Of a stretch of 64,000 bases of DNA, positions 35,237 through 43,151 are shown piece after piece (the first letter of the stretch is position 1; each line of letters starts with the position of its first letter). The notes beneath the pieces were generated by a model that worked only from the letters and a program-made list of their open reading frames with translations, made no database searches and was not told the origin of the DNA. Both the position numbers and the translations under genes were made by a program. This stretch comes from Paenibacillus borealis (GTDB lineage Bacteria > Bacillota > Bacilli > Paenibacillales > Paenibacillaceae): contig NZ_CP009285.1 in NCBI RefSeq assembly GCF_000758665.1, positions 8,060,001 to 8,124,000 on the forward strand. The letters are read 5' to 3'.

Positions 35237-35271
35237 ATGAAAAGGACACTCAATCGCAGTGTCCTTTTCAT
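35237..35271. terminator. bidirectional terminator between convergent genes
   Basis: A perfect 14-bp stem, ATGAAAAGGACACT/AGTGTCCTTTTCAT, has a 7-base loop. It separates the HicB-XRE gene from the end of the CBASS operon. Confidence 0.85.
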
Positions 35272-35279
35272 AAACCAAA

Positions 35280-35801
35280 TTATTTTCTTCTCACACTCAA
35301 ACCTGAGTTTGGCTTCGGTATGGCCTTAAACTTGCTTTCCGGGTCTCTGAGAGTTGATAGAAGTTTCGCGGCATCTACAGGTTGTCCCAGCAATGCTTGT
35401 GATTCTGGCCTAGGATCGTTAACTTCTTTAGCACGATAAATCTCTAATTGACCTTCTTTTTCTTCAATCACACGTGCACAAAGACCTCTAATATAGTATG
35501 TGTTAAACTCGCCTTCAGCCAGGGTCTCATTCGCCGTGTGAGGGACATCCTTTTCAATATATCCTACTCCACGTGGCTTCTTTGCTAATTCTTTTGCAGC
35601 CATGTACTCTCTTAACTTCCGAGCAAAATCCTCATCGTCTCCGTTTTGAGCATATTCCTTTAATAATTCTGGATAAACTGTCTTACCTGTTTCTGTAAGC
35701 CTTCCACTAAGATATAATTTACCTTTTTGCAAGTCATAATCAATTTCCTTTATCATGTACTCTCTTGTAATTGGGTCTAAATTCTCAAGGTATAATGCCA
35801 T
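35280..35801 (-). CDS. unknown 173-residue protein at the end of the CBASS operon
   Basis: I know no function for this protein. It starts MALYLENLDPITREYMIKEI, then has a DYDLQKGKLYLSGRLTETGK segment, a YPELLKEYAQNGDDEDFARKLREYM helix pair and KKPRGVGYIEKDVPHTANETLAEGEFNTYYIRGLCARVIE, with a basic C-terminus. Proteins with this opening turn up in mobile elements of diverse bacteria and are annotated as hypothetical. GAAGGAG lies 7 bases before the ATG. It is 105 bases after the patatin gene with no terminator between them, so it is probably the fourth gene of the operon and an accessory or hitch-hiking gene. Confidence 0.7.
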   Translation of the reverse strand: MALYLENLDPITREYMIKEIDYDLQKGKLYLSGRLTETGKTVYPELLKEYAQNGDDEDFARKLREYMAAKELAKKPRGVGYIEKDVPHTANETLAEGEFNTYYIRGLCARVIEEKEGQLEIYRAKEVNDPRPESQALLGQPVDAAKLLSTLRDPESKFKAIPKPNSGLSVRRK

Positions 35802-35906
35802 TGTATCCTCTCCTTCAATTAATAATTAACCTGGAACACTCACCACAACAAATCTTCTAGCACTGACAATTATCCTGTTGAACGAGGAAAACTATCTAAA
35901 GCTAAT

Positions 35907-36884
35907 TTAGTAAGGGTAAGGCGTGAATATTTCTGCTTTTGTATCAAGAAACCCTCTCTTACGTAGTTCAGCTATCTCGTATCTTGCCGTCTCATCGGCT
36001 AGCGACCTTAACAAGCCTATCCTTTCAACTCCGTCCAGAGTATATAACTTTGGAGGTGTAGTCGGATTGATTCTATATACGTTATTATACGTATGGTTTT
36101 CTGCTAACAGGGTAGCAATTCCATAGGAACTTGATGACTGTGAGCGCATAAAGACTTCAATAAGCCCCATTTTCCAATCAGCTACCCCTAGGTTTTCTTT
36201 TTCTAAATTAATATCAAAAGGCTCTTCAGTACAACCCAAGCTCAAAACTCGCAGTTCTTCTGGCTTCCATTTTAACACTCCAACAGCTTCAACCGTAGCA
36301 AGTCCAATTGGGTTGTTAGCAAATACTCCCCCATCCACAAGCGGTACGCCGCTTTCCGTTCTAAAAGTTTGAAAGTATAGTGGAGCCGCAGCAGTTGCCA
36401 GGGCTGCTTCTACCGCGCTTTTCTTCCAATCTAACTCAAACCTAGGATGATGTCTTGTTTTGTAAATTCGAACAATGCCTTTTTGAATATTAAATGATGG
36501 GATAACCAATCTCACACGACTATCACCAATAACGCTATTTCCGAATAATTCATCCAATGCACCTTTGAGGACTTTTGCATCATATTTTGTGTCGAACAAC
36601 ATATCTGCATAACCAGTAGTCACCTTTCGGGCTAGCCTAGCCAAATATCCTTGTTTTTTGGGTTGAAAGATACTCGGGCCATAGCTCTGGTAAAAATTGA
36701 GGATTTCTTCAGCCGAAAAGCCAAGTCCAAGCCCAAGTGCTATAATCCCCCCTGTTGAAGTTCCTACTATTAAATCAAAAAAATCAGCTATCGGTTGACC
36801 TAATTGCCCTTCTATTTCGGCTAGCAGTGCAACTGGGAAGACACCTTTGATTCCTCCGCCATCGATTGTCAATATTCTTTTCAT
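35907..36884 (-). CDS. capV: CapV-type patatin-like phospholipase (CBASS effector)
   Basis: This is a 325-residue patatin-fold lipase with the oxyanion motif DGGGIKGVFP (residues 8-17), nucleophile elbow GTSTG (Ser43) and catalytic Asp in VDGGVFANNP (Asp183). In CBASS loci the CapV effector is activated by a cyclic nucleotide and degrades membrane phospholipids to kill the infected cell. The start codon overlaps the stop of the E2-like gene by four bases (ATGA). Its place directly after a CD-NTase and an E2-like gene is what identifies it as CapV rather than a housekeeping patatin. Confidence 0.88.
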   Translation of the reverse strand: MKRILTIDGGGIKGVFPVALLAEIEGQLGQPIADFFDLIVGTSTGGIIALGLGLGFSAEEILNFYQSYGPSIFQPKKQGYLARLARKVTTGYADMLFDTKYDAKVLKGALDELFGNSVIGDSRVRLVIPSFNIQKGIVRIYKTRHHPRFELDWKKSAVEAALATAAAPLYFQTFRTESGVPLVDGGVFANNPIGLATVEAVGVLKWKPEELRVLSLGCTEEPFDINLEKENLGVADWKMGLIEVFMRSQSSSSYGIATLLAENHTYNNVYRINPTTPPKLYTLDGVERIGLLRSLADETARYEIAELRKRGFLDTKAEIFTPYPY

Positions 36885-37546
36885 TTGCGCCCCCGCACTG
36901 TCTCATAATACTTGTAGCAATAATTCAATTCATACTCAAACTCCCTAGGTGTCTGGAACCCTTGAATTTTTTTAAGAATAGGAGCATGACATTTTCTAAT
37001 TATTGCTCCTCCTCCACATGGACAAGGTAAGTGACCCTTCACTTTTTCATATGCCAATAAATACAAGAAATTTAATACTAAAATCGATTCAGTAACTTCA
37101 AATAACTCCATATAGTATTTCATTATTCCTTTAGCACCATGTTCAAGTTCACCGTAAGGCAACACACTCTTTTGAGATAAGTGCTTATGTGTATATAGAT
37201 AGGGAACTAGAAGATTTTCGACAAATCCAACTAGTGTTGGATCTGCCGAAAATTTCTCTTTTATTGCCAACGGTGCACCTAAACATAATGTTCCATCTGA
37301 AAATGTATGGAATGTTCTAGGAATCTCCCCCTTTAATTCACGAGCTTTTGGAGCGGAATTAGGATAATTAGCATTTAGCTCAATCTCCACCGTATATGCC
37401 ACATCCATAATCTCATTATCTTGATATTGTGCGCAGAAGCGCAGTTCTCCTCGAACGAAATGTTTATCTTTCTCAAAATCAAGGACAACATTAGGGTATC
37501 GTTCCCGCAGTTTTCTGAAATGCTCCTGCACAATATGACCATTCAC
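36881..37546 (-). CDS. CBASS-associated E2-like conjugating protein
   Basis: This 221-residue protein has an E2-type ubiquitin-conjugating fold. It shows a YTVEIELNANYPNSAPKAREL strand region with the family YP, then HTFSDGTLCLGAP, in which Cys88 is the predicted catalytic residue and His80 is positioned as in bacterial E2s. The C-terminal part is helical with a CPCGGGAIIRKCH cluster (C175, C177, C186, H187) that may bind zinc. In type II CBASS a Cap2 E1-E2 protein conjugates the CD-NTase to a target and primes it. This locus has E2 without E1, the short form. GTG start at 37546, two bases after the CD-NTase stop. No JAB peptidase (Cap3) gene is present. Confidence 0.82.
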   Translation of the reverse strand: MNGHIVQEHFRKLRERYPNVVLDFEKDKHFVRGELRFCAQYQDNEIMDVAYTVEIELNANYPNSAPKARELKGEIPRTFHTFSDGTLCLGAPLAIKEKFSADPTLVGFVENLLVPYLYTHKHLSQKSVLPYGELEHGAKGIMKYYMELFEVTESILVLNFLYLLAYEKVKGHLPCPCGGGAIIRKCHAPILKKIQGFQTPREFEYELNYCYKYYETVRGRK

Positions 37547-37548
37547 TG

Positions 37549-38781
37549 CTAGTTACCCCATGGTTTATTAGGAGCCGAAATTTGTACTAATGGCGGGGAG
37601 ATAACAGCTGCACTTGTCGGTAATCCTAGAGTCCTAGCTGCATTTATAGAAACCTCACCAAAAGTTGTCTCATACCCTTTTACAATCTTTCCAACATCAT
37701 TGGTCCCAATAATCTCAACAATGTCTTCCTTGACCCAACTGGCCCATTGGAAAAATGCTCGAGCCTTTTGATTATTATTTTCATGCCAACGATCTGCAAA
37801 ATTCTCGTTTGGATTAACAGGATTCGGTATGACCCAGGTTCCATCGTCTTTTCTGGTAATTAATGATTGTGTTTGAAGGGATTTATTCAGGCTGTAATCG
37901 GAAGATAGCAAGGCGGATAACATATCAAACTGATTTACTATGTTTCTAAGAGCTAATAAAACAGTAGGCTCACCATTGTAGAGTTTGGCTGCCAAAGTAG
38001 TAATAATCATTGAGATAGGTCTGTCTAGAGCCATGGGGTGATTTATAAAACGGACATCACGATGTCGCTTTAAGATTTGGATTGCTCGTTGTAGGGGAGT
38101 CTTGAGAAGTGCTTCGGGAACTTCATCAATACTGGCGTATATTTCCCGATTAGTTTCAAAGAGATTTCGTTTCTGAACGGATTTAACTATATCTAAAGCT
38201 GGTTTGTTAATATCATCAAACCAATCAGCATACCCACTTGGATTACTGCAATACCAGTCATATGTTCTATTCTTATTCTTATGGGTAATAGCAATAGCCT
38301 TTTGGGCTATTCGCGGATCAATAAGATGGTTTCTTAATGCGGCCTCTTCAGGAGTTGCCGGTAGAACATCCAGATGGAAACCCACTCCCTCCTCTTCGGC
38401 ATAAAGCAAAGTCCAGCAGCGCCTTCCCTCTTCATCAAGCATCTTTCTGTACTTTTCATGTTCCGTAATTCTCGTTCCAACAATCTGCTTCAGATCTTCT
38501 GGAGTCATGCTATCCTTGGAAATCTGAAACTCGCTCACTAAATCAATATCATAATCAGCGTCCTGTCCGTTTTTAATCGGTCTCACGACAGTTCCAAGCC
38601 TAAAAGAACCTTGGGGGTAAAAATGTATATCCTCAACACCCTCGAAATCCCCCTCAGCAATCCAACTACTAACAGCAGTATATCTTTCAACAGCTTGCTT
38701 ATACTTTGTAGGAGAAATGTCTAACCGAGAAGCAATACCATCTAATAAAGAGGATACTTTGGACTCAATCTCTATTGTCAT
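37549..38781 (-). CDS. CBASS CD-NTase (cGAS/DncV-like nucleotidyltransferase)
   Basis: This is a 410-residue cyclic-oligonucleotide synthase. It has the nucleotidyltransferase motif PQGSFRLGT (Gly-Ser), metal-binding DADYDIDLV (two Asp ligands about 20 residues on), and the third Asp in FHLDVLPA. A helical OAS1-C-like domain follows. On phage infection such enzymes make a cyclic di- or trinucleotide that turns on the effector, here the patatin. Pairing with CapV is classically with cGAMP, but the product cannot be assigned from sequence. The start is the ATG at 38781; a TTG at 38787 is equally placed to AGAGGGATGGG. It is the first gene of the operon CD-NTase, E2, capV, 173-residue unknown. 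The C-terminal residues (SAPNKPWGN) are presumably the conjugation tail. Confidence 0.88.
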   Translation of the reverse strand: MTIEIESKVSSLLDGIASRLDISPTKYKQAVERYTAVSSWIAEGDFEGVEDIHFYPQGSFRLGTVVRPIKNGQDADYDIDLVSEFQISKDSMTPEDLKQIVGTRITEHEKYRKMLDEEGRRCWTLLYAEEEGVGFHLDVLPATPEEAALRNHLIDPRIAQKAIAITHKNKNRTYDWYCSNPSGYADWFDDINKPALDIVKSVQKRNLFETNREIYASIDEVPEALLKTPLQRAIQILKRHRDVRFINHPMALDRPISMIITTLAAKLYNGEPTVLLALRNIVNQFDMLSALLSSDYSLNKSLQTQSLITRKDDGTWVIPNPVNPNENFADRWHENNNQKARAFFQWASWVKEDIVEIIGTNDVGKIVKGYETTFGEVSINAARTLGLPTSAAVISPPLVQISAPNKPWGN

Positions 38782-38965
38782 ACGCAACCCATCCCTCTAT
38801 AATTTTTTTGAAAATAAGAAGGATATCCGTCATTCATGACGTATACATAGGTATAGCCACCACAGCTTTACATATGAGGTATGGAAATTCTCCATACTGA
38901 TATCTTCTTCATGCTCAGAAAAACTCCAAGCATATTTCATTCTGAAATGAAGAACACCAACCCTT

Positions 38966-39005
38966 AAAGACAAACCAAGTGTACCACCACTTAGGTTTGT
39001 CTTTT
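38966..39005 (+). terminator. strong hairpin with T-run upstream of CBASS operon
   Basis: AAAGACAAACC and GGTTTGTCTTT, with inner AAGTG/CACTT, are followed by TTTTATTT on the plus strand. No plus-strand gene reads into it, so it may insulate or attenuate the CBASS transcript. Confidence 0.6.
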
Positions 39006-39036
39006 TATTTCTCTCTCAATACGCATCACCTCACCT

Positions 39037-39076
39037 GAAGAAATTAGCACTCAAAATAAAGAGTGCTAATTTCTTC
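39037..39076. promoter_or_regulatory. CIRCE-like inverted repeat (N8 spacer)
   Basis: TTAGCACTC (39044-39052) and GAGTGCTAA (39061-39069) are the exact CIRCE half-sites bound by the heat-shock repressor HrcA. The spacer is 8 rather than 9 bases, and the arms extend to GAAGAAA/TTTCTTC. It lies about 255 bases upstream of the CD-NTase start. It could be a genuine HrcA site or a coincidental terminator hairpin. Confidence 0.4.
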
Positions 39077-39243
39077 TATTATACTTCATTCTTAGATTTA
39101 TATACAAGCATTATGGGAGCATAAGTTCCCCTAAAATCAAGAACACGGATTGTATCATTTCGAGTCGGAAGACTAAATCTCATGAATTGATTAATGCCTT
39201 CATTTTTACCCTTGGATGTAGATCATCATTTGTATCAAAAAAA

Positions 39244-39338
39244 GCTTGTAGAAGCCTGTTACATATCGTTACGACTATAAGTGGGGCATCCCCTATTATA
39301 TAGTCGTAATAATGGTGTAATTACAGGCTCCTACGAGC
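39244..39338. repeat. long imperfect hairpin related to the one beside rlmH
   Basis: The outer arms GCTTGTAGAAGCCTGT and ACAGGCTCCTACGAGC enclose TTACGACTATA/TATAGTCGTAA and an inner GGGG/CCCC. The AGAAGCCTGT and GGCTCCT parts are shared with 42024-42120. It may mark an older internal boundary of the island. The remainder of 38788-39592 shows no gene. Confidence 0.6.
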
Positions 39339-39592
39339 TCTTGTCAAGAAATTCAGGTTTTTGAAGTATCTTATCCTGTTAATCTCCAATTTTGTAGCAG
39401 TATCTTATTTGCTAACATTTTTAACTCATTGAGATGGTGGAGGAGATGATCCCTGACTAATCCAGTTAGTTGGAATGACTTACAAAATCCTGATGTTTAC
39501 ACACTGCTCCGACTGTGCGATAGCTAACGATAATCTGCATAAAATAGTCTGAGAATAATACATAAATCCAAAAAAATTTTCTTAGGACTCTT

Positions 39593-40195
39593 TTAATTAG
39601 AACTAATAAATTCAACAAATCTCTTGTATTTGCTTTTTTTGTTCAGATTAAATTCAATTCCCATTTGTCTGAGTTCATTCATTATATAATCACATTCTCT
39701 CTCAGTATTAACACCTTCAACTTCAATTTCAAATGATTCATTTCCACCTGGAAAAAGAGAATGATCTAGCTCTATAGTATATTCATTAAATAGCTTTAAT
39801 TTCTTACGTTCATTTCGAATAGAACCTAAAAGAGATATTTCTTCTGCATTAATAATACTACTTATATTTACTGGGTTTTCAGTAATTCCCTCTAATATTT
39901 CAGAAGGGTTTTCCTTATAGTATTCAAAATCCCTCTCGGAGATAGATCTTTCAATTTCTGTGGATGAAACAAACTGGCTTTCAGTTTTAGATTTTGTTTT
40001 CATACATAGCAGCCAATTTTTTTCCTCATTTCGTATTCGTAATGTAATACCTGCCTTCTCTAGTTTAAAATCACAAGTATCAAAATAATAATTAGTCTGT
40101 CGTATTACATCGGGTTGTTGATTTACTCGATTGAGTATTTTTTTGTAAGAATCTTGTTCTAGCAAAAGTTTTAGTTCCTTCTCTACAGTTGCCAC
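39593..40195 (-). CDS. CYTH-domain triphosphate-processing protein
   Basis: This 200-residue protein has a full CYTH (CyaB/thiamine-triphosphatase) tunnel fold. The N-terminal ExExK motif is EKELK (residues 5-9). Further strand residues are YYFDTCDFKLEKAGITLRIR, WLLCMKTKS, IERSI, YTIELDHSLFPGG and FEIEVEG. CYTH enzymes hydrolyse inorganic or organic triphosphates, and class IV versions cyclise ATP. The start is GTG, with AAGGAGATG 6-8 bases upstream. It follows the HD-domain gene by 74 bases on the same strand within the rlmH island. A triphosphatase beside a dNTPase-like HD protein suggests a joint role in nucleotide or signal metabolism during phage attack. Confidence 0.85.
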   Translation of the reverse strand: MATVEKELKLLLEQDSYKKILNRVNQQPDVIRQTNYYFDTCDFKLEKAGITLRIRNEEKNWLLCMKTKSKTESQFVSSTEIERSISERDFEYYKENPSEILEGITENPVNISSIINAEEISLLGSIRNERKKLKLFNEYTIELDHSLFPGGNESFEIEVEGVNTERECDYIMNELRQMGIEFNLNKKSKYKRFVEFISSN

Positions 40196-40269
40196 GATAT
40201 CATCTCCTTAGTTTATTACGATCAGATTTTAAAAATTCATTCAAATATCTAATATAATTATATCTAAAT

Positions 40270-41850
40270 CTAGTTCTCACTGTTCTTTATTTTTGTTAAA
40301 ATGGGTAAAACATTCAGTGCAGCGTATTCCTTAAATTCCCCTGCATTCTCTCTATCTAAGCTGTATACTCTTAAAATTCGCAGTCCGTTATTTAAAGATT
40401 TAATTATTTGTGAACCTTCTTTGATTTTTTGAGAAGAGACAACATAAAATCCCTTGCTGGATTTTTCCAACAACTGAGCACCAGAATCCACGTCTTTTAG
40501 TGGGAATCTTTCATCCCTATACTCCTTAAATTTAGATTCACCGAATTTTCTCTTCATTTCTTCAAAACTTTTAGAGAATTGTTCGCTTAGAGAAGTGACT
40601 TTATTTTTCTCATCGATAAATTCTTCGAATTCATATACTCTTTTCCATAGATTTCTATCTTTAATATCTTGAAGAGCAGTTTTTCTTTCTTCTCCTAGTT
40701 CTCCAAGTAAGTGGTTAACAAACTGTTCGTCACTTAGTGATATATATAGATCTTCAAAATCTCGAGACGTTAGCTCCCTTTTAGACCAAGTTTTATAATT
40801 TAAGTCTTTTTCCTCAGTTACAAAATTAAGCATAGCTCGGCATGCTTCATTGGTTTTATGACCGTAGACTTGTATATACATTTCATATCTTGCTTGCAAA
40901 AAATTTTCAATTGCATGTAGTCCACTTTGTTTGAGACCCATCCTTATCTTCCCTTGACTATGTGCATAAGCTAGCATAGATTTTAACACTCTTGACTCTG
41001 AGTAATCACCGTAAGGAACTCCTGCAAAATAACTATCACGTTTAAGATAATCCATACGATCACAATCAATTGGTGCACTCGCTACAATGTCATTTAATAA
41101 AGGGAGGACATCAAATTCTTTATCAAAAATAGTAATTAACCGCTCTCCTAATTGTAACTCTGGCTTGAGTATAGTAAGAATATTGTAAATTTGATTTTTT
41201 GTAATTCCCTCAATTGTATTCAATACCTTATATGTAAAGTAAGACGATACATGCTCATGTTCAATTCTAATATCAGTTTTTCCTTTTTCACTCTGCTTTT
41301 TATAATATTTGCCCAATAGAATCTCAATCCGGTTAACAAAATCCTCATCAATACCAATACACTCATCGCTACGTAGAATTATCATAAACTCATCTACATT
41401 TGGAGCAAAAGCATCAAATAAGTGCGACAAAGGGCCATGTCCAATATCATGTAAAAGCGCAGCTAAACGTAATTCTATAAAAGTTTGTTTTAATGAATCC
41501 TCGCTTTCAAGAAGTAGGTTACATAAATCAATCCCAACCCCGATTTCAAGAGTTTCGTCAAAATTTTCTTGACTCTTCACAATATCCGAACGATATTGTG
41601 CAATATATCCATTTTCTAGTATTGAAACTAGCATCTTATGAGCATAGTTCATTACTCCAATAGAATGCTCAAATCTTGTATGTTTAGCTGAGGGAAATAC
41701 CTTATATAAAAATGAATTTTGTCTAATATGATGCAACCTTTTAAATAATGGGTTCTCAATCACCCTCATCTCATTCATAGTTAAACGTATCACTCCATGT
41801 ATTGGATCGTTTATACTCCTTACCAAATCAAGTTCTCTAAAAATCTCCAT
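40270..41850 (-). CDS. HD-domain (SAMHD1-like) phosphohydrolase
   Basis: This 526-residue HD-superfamily protein is of the dGTPase/SAMHD1 group. It opens with RSINDPIHGVIRLTMNEMRV and has metal-binding H62 in HTRFEHSIGV, H134-D135 in LAALLHDIGHGPLSHLFD, and a downstream Asp in IDCDRMDYLKRDSYFAGV. This last matches the SAMHD1 'DxxxYxxRD' segment. The C-terminal 250 residues are helical and without known motifs. Members remove the triphosphate from dNTPs. Bacterial dNTPases of this group are known to protect against phage by draining dNTPs. GGGAGG lies 8 bases before the ATG. It heads a two-gene unit with the CYTH gene and is the island gene nearest to rlmH. Confidence 0.85.
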   Translation of the reverse strand: MEIFRELDLVRSINDPIHGVIRLTMNEMRVIENPLFKRLHHIRQNSFLYKVFPSAKHTRFEHSIGVMNYAHKMLVSILENGYIAQYRSDIVKSQENFDETLEIGVGIDLCNLLLESEDSLKQTFIELRLAALLHDIGHGPLSHLFDAFAPNVDEFMIILRSDECIGIDEDFVNRIEILLGKYYKKQSEKGKTDIRIEHEHVSSYFTYKVLNTIEGITKNQIYNILTILKPELQLGERLITIFDKEFDVLPLLNDIVASAPIDCDRMDYLKRDSYFAGVPYGDYSESRVLKSMLAYAHSQGKIRMGLKQSGLHAIENFLQARYEMYIQVYGHKTNEACRAMLNFVTEEKDLNYKTWSKRELTSRDFEDLYISLSDEQFVNHLLGELGEERKTALQDIKDRNLWKRVYEFEEFIDEKNKVTSLSEQFSKSFEEMKRKFGESKFKEYRDERFPLKDVDSGAQLLEKSSKGFYVVSSQKIKEGSQIIKSLNNGLRILRVYSLDRENAGEFKEYAALNVLPILTKIKNSEN

Positions 41851-42023
41851 ATAAATAACCTCCCATTCAAGCTAAACTATTGTAAACATTACAATATTTA
41901 CAATGGATATTATTATTCTATTACATCTTTGAGTTCTTTTAAATCTATATTTGTCCGATTATCTATTCAGTTAAAATATTGAATTGATTTAGTTTCCCAT
42001 ATCGCATACCTTGTAGTACAAAT

Positions 42024-42120
42024 AAACTCGCAGAAGCCTGTTTACACATCATATCGACCGGAGTGAAGCCTACCCTGCTCCTATAGTCGATATGCTGTAA
42101 ATAATGGCTCCTGCGAGTTT
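42024..42120. repeat. long hairpin next to the rlmH att site
   Basis: AAACTCGCAGAAGCC pairs with GGCTCCTGCGAGTTT, with inner TTTACA/TGTAAA and CATATCGAC/GTCGATATG. It ends 19 bases from the rlmH stop and probably terminates rlmH. Its shape and part of its sequence recur at 39244-39338 and, much weaker, at 31510-31590. Confidence 0.7.
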
Positions 42121-42163
42121 TTCTTCAAAAAACTTGCCCCTACTTGTGATACGGTTCCCCCCG
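42109..42163 (-). repeat. proximal att-like site at the rlmH 3' end
   Basis: These are the last codons of rlmH (RGEPYHK, stop at 42140-42142) and adjoining downstream bases, repeated directly at 31583-31636. The GAACCGTATCACAAGTAG core closely resembles the SCC attachment core at the end of staphylococcal orfX/rlmH. Confidence 0.8.
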
Positions 42164-42619
42164 ATTAATCTTCACCGCTCGATAAATCTGCTCCACCAGC
42201 ACCAGCCGCATGAGCTGATGGGGCAGCGTCATGCGGCCGAAGCTCATGCGCTGCTGGGCGCGGCGCATTACCTCATCGGAGAGCCCGTGGCTGCCTCCGA
42301 TGACGAAGACGACATGACTCGTCCCGTAGGTGCCGAGCCGGTCGATCTCAGCTGCAAGCTCTTCCGAGCTCCAGAGCTTGCCGTCGATCGCGAGCGCAAT
42401 AACATGCGCCTCGCTCTTGATATGCGCTAGGATACGCTCGCCCTCACGCACCTTCACCTGAACAACCTCCGCATCGCTGAGGTTGTCAGGTGCCTTCTCA
42501 TCCGCCACCTCAATCATCTGAAACTTGAGGTATGGCGTCAGCCGCTTGGCATATTCTGCGATGCCGCTGACCAAATACTTTTCCTTCAATTTCCCTACGC
42601 CGATAATCTGAATAAACAT
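42140..42619 (-). CDS. rlmH: 23S rRNA pseudouridine-1915 N3-methyltransferase
   Basis: This is the 159-residue SPOUT methyltransferase RlmH, which methylates the pseudouridine at 23S position 1915 using SAM. It has [34 protein letters not shown], the trefoil-knot SAM-binding [14 protein letters not shown], and the C-terminus [19 protein letters not shown]. This is the family's usual length, so integration of the island kept the gene whole. GGAGGAAG lies 5 bases before the ATG. RlmH (orfX) is the known landing site of SCC elements. Confidence 0.97.
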   Translation of the reverse strand: MFIQIIGVGKLKEKYLVSGIAEYAKRLTPYLKFQMIEVADEKAPDNLSDAEVVQVKVREGERILAHIKSEAHVIALAIDGKLWSSEELAAEIDRLGTYGTSHVVFVIGGSHGLSDEVMRRAQQRMSFGRMTLPHQLMRLVLVEQIYRAVKINRGEPYHK

Positions 42620-42710
42620 GTCTTCCTCCTGTGGGTTATGCTTCTATAAACCTGTACCATTCGCTGAAATTCCGCCGCTCAATCATCGTTAGTTCATTAT
42701 TTAAACAGCA

Positions 42711-42735
42711 AAAGGACGTATCCGCTACGTCCTTT
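42711..42735 (-). terminator. ArsR-gene terminator
   Basis: A perfect 10-bp stem, AAAGGACGTA/TACGTCCTTT, has a 5-base loop, and the T-tract lies on the minus strand. Confidence 0.75.
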
Positions 42736-42791
42736 CCGCTTCAACTCATCCTCTATGTTATCTCATATTTTCGCTCTTCCCGCTACTCCCT

Positions 42792-43151
42792 CTAACCCTG
42801 GTCCTCCGCCATTTCTCCCTGCTCGCCAAAACCTTCGGCCTGCCCCGAACTCTCGTAAGCCTGCAGTACCGAATCCAGCAATCCCGGGAACCGCTCGTCC
42901 AGGTCCGCTGTCCGCAGCGACAAAATGCGCTGCGTGCCTTGTGCCCGCGTATTGATGACCCCCGCTTCGCGCAGCGTCCGGGAATGATGGGTCAGGGTGG
43001 ACTTGGCAATCGGCACCTTGAAGCTGTTGCAGGCCTGCTCGCCATGCTTGCGGATTTCCGACACGACATATAGACGGACCGGGTCGCTAAGCGCATATAA
43101 TACGGAGGCGAGCTGAATGTCTTTACGATCCGGATGAAAGAGCTGCTTCAT
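42792..43151 (-). CDS. ArsR-family winged-helix repressor
   Basis: This 119-residue regulator has an ArsR-type wHTH (LASVLYALSDPVRLYVVSEI, SFKVPIAKSTLTHHSRTLREAGVINTRAQG). There is one Cys (GEQACNSF) but no classic metal-box CxCxxC. The C-terminal tail is acidic and low in complexity. AAAGGAG lies 9 bases upstream. It is divergent from the MFS exporter, 520 bases away, and probably controls it. Confidence 0.88.
   Translation of the reverse strand: MKQLFHPDRKDIQLASVLYALSDPVRLYVVSEIRKHGEQACNSFKVPIAKSTLTHHSRTLREAGVINTRAQGTQRILSLRTADLDERFPGLLDSVLQAYESSGQAEGFGEQGEMAEDQG

Larger units (their letters stand above)
31583..42163. mobile_element. SCC-like genomic island integrated at the 3' end of rlmH
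   Basis: About 10.5 kb lies between two direct repeats of the rlmH 3' end (31583-31636 and 42109-42163). The island is on the downstream side of rlmH, exactly where staphylococcal SCC elements sit. It is A+T-richer than both flanks and contains eight genes: a zinc-ribbon protein, a HicB-XRE fusion, a 173-residue unknown, patatin, E2-like, CD-NTase, CYTH and HD proteins. No serine (ccr) or tyrosine recombinase gene is present, so it would need one in trans or is a stripped remnant. The rlmH frame is intact. The boundaries are defined by repeats I can see; the SCC mechanism is inferred by analogy. Confidence 0.75.

Noticed and set aside
39244..39338. An internal third att site
   Set aside because: The hairpin resembles the one at rlmH, but the core encoding EPYHK and stop is missing, so it is listed only as a related hairpin.
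31583..42163. Search for ccrA/B/C, tyrosine integrase or transposase in the island
   Set aside because: None of the eight proteins shows serine- or tyrosine-recombinase motifs, so the island is not called a complete autonomous element.
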